From Seminavis robusta (taxonomy: Eukaryota; Bacillariophyta; Bacillariophyceae; Naviculales; Naviculaceae), in assembly GCA_903772945.1 (NCBI GenBank), contig CAICTM010001755.1:1891-23191 (forward strand): a stretch of DNA of 21,301 bases. The letters are read 5' to 3'. This document shows positions 10,479 to 18,794 of the stretch, one piece after another (the first letter of the stretch is position 1; the number at the start of each line of letters is the position of its first letter). The position numbers were made by a program, and so were the translations under genes. The notes below the pieces were generated by a model. It ran no database searches. It was not told the origin of the DNA and saw only the letters and a list, made by a program, of their open reading frames with translations.

Positions 10479-10498
10479 AAATGGAGGTACCTCCATTT
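10479..10498. repeat. Perfect 20-bp palindrome AAATGGAGGTACCTCCATTT
   Basis: This self-complementary word lies inside a CCG...GG context that also surrounds the copy at 17371-17400. It is centred on GGTACC. Related halves occur at 10279-10300 and 17203-17248. It could be a binding site, a cruciform-forming site or the end of a small transposon. Confidence 0.85.
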
Positions 10499-10607
10499 GG
10501 TTAGATGTCATGGAATGGCTTCACCGGCCAGTCAGAGAGTAACAGAGTGGCCTACCAATGATGCATGGAGTGTCCCATTGCACACAGTGGCAGGTTGATT
10601 GAGTAGA

Positions 10608-11417
10608 TCAATGGCAAGCGGAGGACGCGACACGTGTGGAGGTATCTGCAAAGAAGAAAGCCAACTTATCGACGCATTCCTCTCCTTCATGATCGGCATC
10701 AAAGTCACCATCCAAAGCAGCCACTAGCTGCTCCTTGAAACAAAGACATTCAACAAGCCTGTCGGACGACTTGCCAACCTCCACGATCAGTTGAAGATAC
10801 TCCAAGCCTTCATCGTTGTTATCAAAGTCCATCCGAAGAAGATAGTGCTTGGCTCGCCTCTTTTCACTCAACCCTTGCTTGTGACGTACATCATACCGGC
10901 AGCCAACAGGCAGCCACAACGAAGCCTTGAACGGCTCTCCTTTCATTGCCATGTGTGTGCCCTTCACATGAGAGAAGCAATTAATGTAGATTCGATGGAG
11001 AATGGTAGATTCAAACTGCTCTAAATAGAGCTCGCCTTGTACATGATCACTTTCTCGTCGACAGAAGTACTTGAACCGAAAGGAGACGCCATCAAGGTAT
11101 CCACCTGTGGTGCCATTGCTGTCTTGGACGAGTCTCCAAGTTTGTGTGCTGCCCACTGGAGTCTCTGTTGGCGTTGGAAGGGCATCATTGGTGACAGTCG
11201 TCTCGGTAACAAGCTTGTTGTTGAAACAATAGGCATGGGCGAGTTCATTCAAATAATCTTCTGCAAACAGATTCAATACGTAGCCAAGTCCGATAAAGAG
11301 GAGCCTTACATAGAAGAGGAGAGCAATACCAGCAGCAGTCATGAAGCTGACACATGCTGGTGTAACCCAGCCAACAGCGACAACAGCCACAGATACAGCA
11401 TCAAACGAAGACAACAT
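10608..11417 (-). CDS. Hypothetical membrane-anchored protein
   Basis: A 269-aa frame reads from ATG 11417 (context GCCATGT) to the stop at 10608. The frame extends upstream only by non-ATG codons. Residues about 6-50 form two closely spaced hydrophobic segments (rich in Val, Ala, Leu, Ile, Phe), so a signal-anchor or hairpin membrane anchor is likely. The remaining 200 residues are polar with Cys pairs, an N-glycosylation-type site near the middle, a basic SEKRRAKHY stretch and an acidic patch (DGDFDADHEGEE) near the C-terminus. No family is recognised. It stands head-to-head with the gene at 11702, sharing a spacer of about 284 bp with CT-rich and CCAACCAACC runs, which may act as a two-way promoter. 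It is intact, unlike its neighbours. Confidence 0.6.
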   Translation of the reverse strand: MLSSFDAVSVAVVAVGWVTPACVSFMTAAGIALLFYVRLLFIGLGYVLNLFAEDYLNELAHAYCFNNKLVTETTVTNDALPTPTETPVGSTQTWRLVQDSNGTTGGYLDGVSFRFKYFCRRESDHVQGELYLEQFESTILHRIYINCFSHVKGTHMAMKGEPFKASLWLPVGCRYDVRHKQGLSEKRRAKHYLLRMDFDNNDEGLEYLQLIVEVGKSSDRLVECLCFKEQLVAALDGDFDADHEGEECVDKLAFFFADTSTRVASSACH

Positions 11418-11701
11418 GGCTAAAAACTCGAGAGATAAAGCAAATGAGTGAGCCACCCAAACAGACAAACAGACTTGTCCTCGGTGTTGGATCTGGCGGG
11501 CTGTGGTCGACTTACTCTCTCTCTGTCATTGAATCGACTCAAACAGCAGCTTTGATAGCGTTCAAATAATTCCTTCACAACAAAAACTTGAGAAATTTCC
11601 GCGCCAAGGAGTAACGGTCGGCGTGGCACTGCAAAATCCAACCAACCAACCAAACCAACAATCAATTGAGCCCTCATTTCTCCAGCAAACACACTGCAAT
11701 C
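11418..11701. promoter_or_regulatory. Shared divergent promoter region (inferred)
   Basis: The 284-bp spacer lies between two divergent ATGs. It has a TCTCTCTCTGTC run near 11515, a CCAACCAACCAAACCAAC run near 11640 and an A/C-rich leader before the ATG at 11702. No TATA box or named element can be assigned. Confidence 0.35.
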
Positions 11702-12316
11702 ATGTCGCTCAGAGTCATCGATCCAACCAATGTCATCGTCTGCTTCGAGGAAGATGGCAACCAGTCCTACTTCAAGCTCACAGCAGCGATCTACGATGGC
11801 GATTTCCAGTTCTCCCTTGTCTGAGTTGCCTTTCATGAGATTGGAGAAGCCATTCCTGTAACCATCCATCACAACCAGGAGGCAGCCGATGCCGCTGCTC
11901 CAGCTCCAACCATCAATCGCAACCAGCAGGCTGCTGCTCCGGCTCCAACCACCATGGACTTGAATACGTCCGTCGAGAGCAGCAACGTTTCCACCACGTC
12001 CGAAGAGTCAATGGATTTGCTAGCTGATGATAGCGATGATAGCGATGATGAAACCGAAGACGAGAACGATGAGATTGTTGCCTTGGCTCGCCCTCCGACC
12101 AACACTGCCACAACTCGTGCCTCCAACAACACTCGCGCCAACACCAACGCTCGATCCAACACCAACACTCGATCCAACAACAACACTCGTTCCAATAACA
12201 GCACTCGCCGCAGCCGTCGTCGTCGTCCCAGTGTTGTTGATGCGGAATTCCAGGATGACGATGAGCTCGAAACATTCCCGTGCTCCCAAGATTTCTACCC
12301 TGAAATTCATGACTGA
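11702..12316 (+). pseudogene. Hypothetical low-complexity protein with an internal TGA
   Basis: The frame from ATG 11702 (CAATCATGTC) is open for 40 codons, meets TGA at 11822-11824, then stays open in the same frame to TGA 12314. The total is 204 codons. The first part is ordinary (VIDPTNVIVCFEED). After the TGA come an Ala-Pro-rich segment with two near-repeats, an acidic stretch (DDSDDSDDETEDENDE), an Asn/Thr/Arg repeat built on N-[ST]-N-T-R units, and a basic RRSRRRRPS that could be a nuclear signal. The TGA is one step from CGA. Alternatively a 60-nt intron (GTCTGA at 11819 to CCAG ending 11878) would remove it in frame, but that donor is weak. Function unknown. Confidence 0.5.
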
Positions 12317-12536
12317 GAGGCGCCAGAGCTATTTCCACAGAATCTGAAGCAACAACAAGAAAGGAGAAGTCATATAGTTAGTAGTGGTCATGAGTATTAT
12401 CAAGCATATTGATTTGGTAGCCGCCATTGTCAACCGCTTCGTTTCGATGGTTGGAGTATTCCACGATTTCTAGTTTCGTTCAGCCGTCGATTCGTTTCAA
12501 TCGGCAATTCCACAATCAAAGGTCGTTCCACTCACC

Positions 12537-13321
12537 ATGAACCAGCCAGTTCTTATAGCAGATCAGGCTGCTCTCAATCAGCAACGGCACCTTACCACCA
12601 TTCGGGTTAGCAACTATACAAGGGAGATGAGAGACAGGTACATTGAATGGCTCAAGAATGGTGGTGGAAGAGTTGGCCCCTTCAACGGCAAGTTGCCTCC
12701 AGCTCCACTGGTCCCTCCTCCGCTACTCGAACGGCGGGCCCATGCTCAGCTCCAGTTCCATCCCATGCCTGAACTCATGGGTGAGAAAGGTGTCGGCCTC
12801 TACCGAGGATGGAAGACTGTCATGAAGATTGTTCTGACCGACGGAGGCCCACCGCTTCCAAGGACTTGGGCTTTCCTTGCCACACCAGCCCCATTGCCTC
12901 GCTTCCTCCAGAACCGCCAGTTCATGCTCTGGCCCTACCTCTTTCCAGCGAAATGGGTGGACAAATACTTGGCTGGAGGCCAGTACTGTGTCCCATGCGA
13001 CAAGTTGACCCCCCTCGGATGCACTATGGAAACTCTGTCGAGGACTGGGACGAAGAAGAGGAGGAGTTTGACGCCACTCTGGCCCCGGCGCCACCTCTCC
13101 CACCCAGGAATGGATCATTGTTTGATCTCGAAGCAGGTCATGCAGAGGAGGCGGCCGGTCGACAACTCCTGGACTTGCGGCGATCTGTTGTAGATCTCCC
13201 CCCAACTCAAGATGGTATCCAACTGAGCAAAAGTTCGAGGGAGGAATACGATGCGGTGGTTGGGTTGCTTGCTTCTGGCATGGTTGCTTGGAATGCCAAA
13301 CGTCAGCAGAAAGCAGAATAG
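12537..13321 (+). pseudogene. Hypothetical protein, one frameshift in a C tract
   Basis: ATG 12537 follows an A/C-rich leader ending ACTCACC. The frame encodes a basic region (REMRDRYIEWLKNGGG), a Pro-rich stretch (PPAPLVPPPLLE) and an aromatic part with a CVPC pair (LWPYLFPAKW). It then loses sense at a run of six C (13009-13014). From there the -1 frame continues naturally with HYGNSVEDWDEEEEEFDA and further acidic and Leu-rich sequence to the stop near 13321. One missing C would make a continuous protein of about 261 aa. No family is recognised. It lies between an unknown gene and a transposase on the same strand and may be an accessory gene of an element or a host gene caught beside it. 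Confidence 0.5.
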
Positions 13322-13914
13322 GCCGAAAGAAGAAAGAATAGACGGAAAGACGTCAGCAAAGAAAGAATTGGGTCCACTATCAACACGACAATTCACTCAC
13401 CAATCCACACCTATTGCCTTTGGTCGGTTCCAATGATATAGATAGCCAGCACTGAAACTAAAATAGCAATACTCCTGTATTCAAAGACGCTTGTTTCGGC
13501 CATTGTTGGTTTGTTTGGTTCTTGGTTGTATCGAATGAGGTAAACAGAGTCGAAGTTTCGAAAGAGAAAGATCGATTGATCCGTTGTGAAGTTGACTCTT
13601 TGCTGCACCCGCCGTTTACTGTACAAAAAAGAGTAGTTTGGGTTCATGACCTGACTGTTTCGGCTCCAGCCGTGCCGCCAAGAGAGCCGCTCCCACTCCA
13701 TCCGTGCTTGTTTTTATTAAAGATGTTGCTTCTCTCTCAAGATTTTGTCAATGAAGACCTGATAAACCTTGAGACACGATGGCTGGCTGTGCAACCGACA
13801 GAATGGAAGGTTCTGTGGCCGCCTTTGCGCTCCTATCGACGCGATTCTCCGACTGCAATGTAGAGCTTTTACCAAAACAATCAGCGTGGAGACGATCCAC
13901 AAATCGATTTGACG
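13322..13914. other. Spacer before the transposase gene
   Basis: A plus-strand frame at 13522-13863 has no recognisable feature. The spacer should contain the 5' end of the piggyBac element. One TTAA lies at 13717-13720, but no terminal repeat matching sequence beyond 16917 is visible. Confidence 0.4.
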
Positions 13915-16900
13915 ATGGGAAAGGAACGAAAACCAAACTTTACTAGCGGCTTGTGGGTGAAAGAGAGAGCTAAGCCCTACAGACATGGTCAAATCATTTG
14001 CCATCATAGAGAGGATGGAAAGCGATACACTTGGTTGGTTCGATTTGAAGAAGCGGATGGCACCACAACAGACGTGGTGAAAACTTCACTGCAGCTGTCG
14101 CACACAGAGCAACAAGGGCTCACGCGACCAGTGGAAGGAGCACCAACAGTGGAAGGAGCACCAATAGAGGCAGCACCCACAGGCAGACGCAGCACCCACA
14201 GGGGAGGCAGCACCAACAGAGGCAGCGGCAGCACCCACAGAGGCAGCACCAACAGCGGCCGTGGCCCCAAATCCGATCAACCAAATACCAGCTCGGCCCA
14301 GACGACGGGCTGCAGCCAACCACAAAATCTGCCCAACACCAGCGCCAGTAGCACCAGCAGCATCGTCGCCACGCACAGCAACCACAGACCAATCTTCAGA
14401 ACCAGACTACGATTGGTCGAAGCTTCTGTCGAGCAACCAATCGGATTCGGGCAGCGACAAGTCGGACGATGACAAGTCAGACGATGACAAGGCAGACAAT
14501 GACAAGTCAGACGCATCAAGTCATTCAAGCGCCAATTCGTTCCCTATCCGCAGCAGCAGCGACGATGATTCAGATAATGAGGAACCCCCCGAATCAACCA
14601 CAACTCCACCAATCAGAGACCCTTCGGCCGGAAATCTATCGAACGGGCAGCCTACATTTGAAGCAGAAGAAGCTCTTGAAGAAGATGTGAATGCAGCTGA
14701 TGAGCGCGACTTTGAATATGAAGAAGAGCACCGAGAGAAGATGATCCTTTACAAAAGGGAGAAGCAGGAGCTTCTTGATTCAAAGTGGACAGTTGAATTC
14801 ATGCCGGACAAGCCTCCTATGCCCCCCAATGCAAGTGTCAAGACCAAAGGAAGTAGGCCTCGATTTGGCAAGATTCTTCGTCGAGCAGCTGATGGAATCA
14901 AATGGGTGGTGGAATTCGATGGCCAGACTACCGAGCTCTCATCACACTCACTTATTCAGATTTGGGAGCCCAAACCATACGAGTGGAAGATAGTTGAAAA
15001 CTCTCAGCCTGACGTGTATGTTGAAGACTATGGCCAGATTGGCCTTGCTGGATTTGAGTTCGGCCAATTTGACCCTGAGAAACTGAAGAAGGGAAACAAG
15101 CACTACGGCTACCCCTACCTGAAGCTGCTCCAGCGTCTCTGGCCTGGAGACCCTGAGCAGCAACGCAGACAAATAAACCTACGCATCGATGTGGTGAATG
15201 GGGAGAGAAAGAAGGCCAATCCAAAGAACCCCACCTTGATGCGCAAGGTCTCCAAGCATGAGTTCTGGAAGTTTATCGGTATCCTTAGTTTGGCTGCTGC
15301 TTATCGTGTTGGCGGTCACGAGCTCTTTGAGCAGGATAAGCATCGAAGCGAGTGGACCATTACAGAGCCGATCAACCTTGGCGTCAATGGCGAAGAGCTA
15401 ATGCCGTTCTATCGTTTCAAGGATGTCAAGTCAGTCTTTCCATGGGGATTCCGAGATGGGGAGGCTGCAGAGAGAGAAGATCCTTGGAACATGATCCGCT
15501 TGATAATTGATGGTTACAATGATAATAGAAAGAAGTGGGTTGCAGCATCCAAGTTCAAGGTGTTGGATGAAACCATGAGCGCTTTCAGGCCACGAACCAG
15601 TCGACGTGGAAACCTACCACATCTCTCCTACATCAAGAGAAAGCCTGAACCTTTGGGAACAGAGTTCAAGACCGTAGCTTGCGCGAAGACAGGAGTCATT
15701 CTCCATGCCGAGATCCAAGAAGGAGCGGAACCAATGAGAGTGAAGGCTTTTACGGATCTGTTCGGTGTCCAATCGGCTACTACAGTCCGACTTGCGATGG
15801 CTACCCTGCACTCTGGAATCAAACACCCAGAGTGAAAGGAAGCTCAGAAAGAGAACGAAAAGGAATTCTTCAGAGGCGACTCTTGGTTCACCAGTGTTCC
15901 ACTGGTTGAATGGATGTTGGAGAATGGCCATGAGTACATTGGAATGTTGAAAACCAGCAGCAAGTACTATCGGAACAAGCAGCTGGAAGAGAAGATGCAG
16001 GACTGGCCAAGCGGATCATCCTTAGTGTTGGAAGGTGAGTCTCCAATTACCGGAGGCACTCTTCTTGCTATTGGTTACAAGTACAACAGAAAGAAGGTCT
16101 TGTGTCTGCTTGCGACCAAGGATGCTGGAGCTACAGTTCCTGGAAATCCCTACCTTGCTCACTTTTGTGACTCTGTTGGCAACCTTTGCGAGAGGAAAGT
16201 GGAGAGGCCTGCTGTTGTTTCCGATTACTTTGAAGACAGCAATGTCATTGATACCCACAATCAAGCCCGGCAGGGCATATTGAAGCTTGAGAAGCGATGG
16301 GTAACAAGAGATGGTTGGTTCCGGATTTTGACCACTTTCATTGGGATGACCGTGAGTATTATAAAGTTTGGCTTGCAGACGATGGTGTATTGTGGTGCTA
16401 ACAGTTTTGTTTCTACATTTTCGTTAAGATTACTGACTGCTGGAGGCTTTATACGCATGGTGTCGACGACCAGCAACAGAAGGATCTCACCATTATAAAG
16501 TTTGCAGACAGGCTCTCTGCAGACCTTTGTCGGAACACCTATTCCGATGACCCAAGATCTGGTGGAGGCATGTACATTGCAGTCGACAATGACGTTCCGG
16601 ATTTTATCGACGTCGGTGCCAATGAAGGAACAGACGCAATCTCGCCAGTTTCTGCAGCCTCTGTTGGATCGATTGTTGATGAGCACAAATTCGCGGACAA
16701 TTCGGATCGTGAAGACGAAGGACAGGGCCGACCAAAGCGGCGCACCTGCAGATTCAATGGATGCTCAAAAGCAACTCAAAAGAAGTGCCAACATCCCCGT
16801 TGCAGAGGAGATCCCTACAATGCCAATGGTCGTGCTTCACGTGGGACATTCTATTGCCCAGATCACTGGGGAGAGCACATCAAGGAGATGGCAATGTGTA

Positions 16901-16917
16901 AACCCGCGAAATGGTAA
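13915..16917 (+). pseudogene. piggyBac-type transposase (DDE_Tnp_1_7), one intron, one frameshift, one TGA
   Basis: Cut-and-paste transposase that targets TTAA. The ATG is 13915 (GACGATGGG). An N-terminal module (13935-14100) and a second one (14830-14975) share VK...G-I...DG..W-V-F...TT...SL and look like one SH3/Tudor-like fold used twice. Between them lie an Ala-Ala-Pro-Thr repeat and an acidic Ser/Asp (KSDDD) stretch. Catalytic Asp candidates are Asp 15566 (LDET), Asp 15878 (GDSWFTS) and Asp 16250 (VIDTHNQ). A Cys/His-rich zinc domain follows at 16738-16880 (RTCRF-GCS, CQHPRC, FYCPDHW), as in other piggyBac proteins. The frame shifts by one extra base at about 14180-14184. TGA 15833-15835 interrupts before the second Asp. 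An intron at 16352-16428 joins FIGMT to ITDCWRLY. All catalytic positions survive, so decay is recent. Confidence 0.85.
16352..16428 (+). other. Intron in the transposase gene (77 nt)
   Basis: It starts GTGAGT and ends TTAAG, with a CTAAC branch-like site at 16398-16402 and a T-rich tract before the end. Its length is 2 mod 3, and removal joins the frame that carries the third Asp to the frame that carries the Cys-rich domain without a break. Translation across the join is sensible on both sides. Confidence 0.85.
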
Positions 16918-17311
16918 TTTTTCAATGCTGTTGTCTACTTTTGCTTTATACAGTGTCTAACATGTCTGTTGTTGCTGCTAGAGCCTTCTTTTGGATGGTT
17001 TTGGTGGAGTTATAGTTTCGAAACTGCTTCCACCGACGAAAAATGGCCGAAAAAACACCGACAATGACGCTGGTACGTACGCATGAAACCCTGAAACTGA
17101 ACGGCACCTTGCTCTGCGCTTAATAGTGTCTAATTGTCATGTTTACGACCCTGTTACAGCGTTGCTTTGGATGGTATTGGTGTGCTGGAGCTAAGAAAGA
17201 CGGATGGAGGTACCTCCAATGGAGCTACCTCCAATGGAGCTACCTCCACCTATTGAACTCATCCAGGAGTCAACCCAACAGCTATGTAACAGCTATAGAA
17301 TGTGTTTGTGG
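16918..17311. other. Spacer with TACCTCC repeats and a weak direct repeat
   Basis: There is no gene. A TTTGGATGGTNTTGGTG word occurs at about 16990 and again at about 17165, each preceded by GTGTCTAA. A TTAA lies at 17120-17123 but has no matching partner sequence. The TACCTCCAATGGAGC array is listed separately. Confidence 0.45.
17203..17248. repeat. TACCTCCAATGGAGC tandem units (three)
   Basis: GGATGGAGG is followed by three TACCTCC words 15-16 bases apart, separated by AATGGAGC. The whole is close to self-complementary and related to the 20-bp palindrome at 10479. Confidence 0.85.
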
Positions 17312-17633
17312 TCAAATACAAGTCCTAGCCTCACTGTTTGGACCCTTGGAATAGGCTGACAAAGCTCTCTCCAAATGGAGGTAGCTCCATTTTCGGTCAC
17401 CGACACGAGGCACAAGAGCTCCAGGGATTGTTTCAACAGTGAAGGCCTGTGATGGTGATGTGCCATGAAGAAGTCAGTTTCTTGTTTCCAGAAAAATATT
17501 CCAACTCTTTTCAAAATGAATGACGAGGGAAACTTACAGGGGTGGCAACGGCAGCAGGCTTCTTAGCTCCACTGAAGGGGCTGAAAGCACTGGCAGAAGC
17601 AGCGAATAGGGTGATGGCAGCAGCAAACTTCAT
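17312..17633 (-). pseudogene. Plastid-targeted protein, probably FCP/LHC antenna, truncated
   Basis: Exon 1 (17633-17538, 32 codons) encodes MKFAAAITLFAASASAF followed by SPF and a Lys/Ala/Pro stretch. This is a signal peptide ending in the ASAF motif that diatom plastid precursors carry at the cleavage site. It ends exactly at GTAAGT. A 91-nt intron (17537-17447) ends CACAG. Exon 2 starts AFTVETIPGALVP, which resembles the start of mature light-harvesting antenna proteins, normally followed by FDPLGF. Here the match stops at about 17412, where the inverted TACCTCC repeat begins, and the frame ends at TGA 17312-17314. Membrane helices and chlorophyll ligands are missing. The A-rich leader with CATCAAAATG fits diatom mRNAs. 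Plastid targeting is firm; the antenna identity is moderate. Confidence 0.65.
17366..17412 (-). repeat. Right, inverted copy of the GTGCCTCGTGT...CTACCTCCATTTGGAG repeat
   Basis: Inverted partner of 10253-10303. It includes CCAAATGGAGGTAGCTCC and ATTTTCGGTCACC on the plus strand, itself almost a palindrome. It sits where the antenna-protein similarity ends. Confidence 0.6.
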
Positions 17634-17752
17634 TTTGATGGTTATTGCTTTTTTTTGAAGATGTTTCTTTCTTGTTTTTGTTGATTTTGTGAGAACACTC
17701 GGCCATGGATTTTCCTCTCTTCAAAAAGCATTCTCATGGGTGACTGTTACCC

Positions 17753-17851
17753 GTACCACAATCAGCCTGAAGCCACGTACAGTACGGCTGGCTGACAGCG
17801 GTGCGATCACAGGTCTGCGATGTACATGTACTGGTACGACATACCTGGTAC
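17753..17851 (-). promoter_or_regulatory. GTAC cluster upstream of the plastid-protein gene
   Basis: Seven GTAC tetramers (starting at 17753, 17777, 17782, 17822, 17828, 17834 and 17848) fall in 99 bases, where fewer than one is expected by chance. They lie about 120-220 bases upstream of the ATG at 17633. GTAC is the core of copper-response sites bound by SBP proteins in green algae, but that factor is not known to me from diatoms, so a regulatory role is only a guess. Confidence 0.4.
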
Positions 17852-17867
17852 AGTCCTACAGTGAGGA

Positions 17868-17924
17868 TGAGTCGAGTCGAGTGGAGTCGAGTCGAGTCAG
17901 TGGCTATTTGAGTGAGTCAGTGGC
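17868..17924. repeat. GAGTC pentamer array and GAGTCAGTGGC repeat
   Basis: Six or so GAGTC/GTCGA pentamers run from 17868 to 17899, and the word GAGTCAGTGGC occurs at 17894 and 17914. The array ends at the 3' end of the Rep-like fragment. Confidence 0.8.
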
Positions 17925-18300
17925 CGATGTTGGTTGCACGAGAGGTGGTTCCTTTGTATCTGTTGGTTGCATGGAAGCCTCTAGCTAGGCAATTTCGGGC
18001 AAAATTGGGATAGCGACGAAGGATTGTCTGAATCTGTCTTTCCTTGAAATATTCTTTGAATTCCTTGAGATCAGATCTTGCTCCTTTTTTGATGGGTGTG
18101 ACACCTAGTTCGATATAATTGTCATCTTTCTTGCAGTACTCAATGCAAGCCATGTGTTGGTTTGCAATAGATATGCAATGGACTTGGCCGATGATCCTTA
18201 CCACTTGCTGCACCCTTTTCCGATCTTTGAAGCGGACGAACCCTTCCAAAGGCATACTTCTCCTTTTCTTGAAGTGGTGGGGTGAAGGGCGGTAAAACAT
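17917..18300 (-). pseudogene. Fragment of a CRESS-DNA virus replication initiator (Rep) nuclease
   Basis: HUH endonuclease part of a rolling-circle Rep. An open frame of 127 codons on the minus strand shows LEGFVRFKDRKRVQQV, then IEYCKKDDNYIELG, then KKGARSDLKEFK. These match in order the region after motif II, motif III (YCKK, with the catalytic Tyr) and the G-RSDL segment of circular single-stranded DNA virus Reps. The His-rich motif II is degraded (PLE where HxQ is expected), motif I is absent, and the helicase with Walker A is absent, so it is only a piece of about 90 aligned residues. A diatom bacilladnavirus-like origin fits the host, but circo- and other CRESS groups cannot be excluded. 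The frame is open throughout, which is notable for a remnant. Confidence 0.7.
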
Positions 18301-18350
18301 GATGCCGACTGGGTGGGAACATGTTGTGGAACATGATGCCGACTGGGTGG
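18298..18350. repeat. 20-bp direct repeat, period 33
   Basis: ACATGATGCCGACTGGGTGG occurs at 18298-18317 and again at 18331-18350. The spacer contains AACATGTTGTGG. It lies at the 5' edge of the Rep fragment and may be part of the same insertion. Confidence 0.9.
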
Positions 18351-18385
18351 AGTTGAGCTTGCGACGCGGGTATGTGTCCCGTTAG

Positions 18386-18618
18386 GCAAGCTACAAGCAC
18401 TTCAACAAGCTACAAGCACTACATTGTAAATGTACAACAAGCTACAGAGCATTACAACAAGCTACAGAGCACTACAACAAGCTACAAGCACTACAACAAG
18501 CTACAATGCACTACAACAAGCTACAATGCACTGCAACAAGCTACAAGCACTACAACCAGCTACAAAGCACTACAACAAGTTACAAAACACTACAACAGGC
18601 TACAAGCAAGCACTACAG
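18386..18618. repeat. Minisatellite ACAACAAGCTACAAGCACT
   Basis: About a dozen units of 19-20 bases. Variants have AGAGCA, ATGCA or AAAGCA before CTACAACA. Open frames through it are repeat artefacts (Tyr-Asn-Lys-Leu-Gln type). Confidence 0.93.
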
Positions 18619-18794
18619 GTTGGATCGTCCCGATCCATAGCTAGCTAGTTTGGGACGCCGCTCAATCGCCGCGGAGGCTGGTAAGCCGTACAGGAAAACG
18701 GGATTCAAAACTAAGTTTAAACGTCGCACGGGGACTTGACCTTAATTCATTGTAGGGGACGGGGAATAAGTAACTTCAAATTTCCACGACTGGA

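Larger units (their letters stand above)
10130..10607. other. Intergenic stretch with TACCTCC palindromes
   Basis: No gene is seen. It carries two copies of a palindromic motif (10279-10303 and 10479-10498, described separately) about 200 bases apart. The right part abuts the 3' end of the minus-strand membrane protein gene. Confidence 0.5.

Noticed and set aside
15832..15873. 42-nt intron removing the TGA in piggyBac
   Set aside because: The frame is preserved and the second Asp kept, but it is very short and the donor GTGAAA is weak; kept only as an alternative.
13717..17123. TTAA sites at 13717-13720 and 17120-17123 as the ends of the piggyBac element
   Set aside because: The sequences just inside the two TTAA sites do not match in inverted orientation, so they are not supported as terminal repeats.
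17917..18400. Viral origin stem-loop near the Rep fragment
   Set aside because: No TAGTATTAC- or TAATATTAC-type nonanucleotide in a hairpin was found.
18372..18648. Tyr/Asn/Lys/Leu/Gln-repeat proteins in two frames
   Set aside because: They are translations of the minisatellite.
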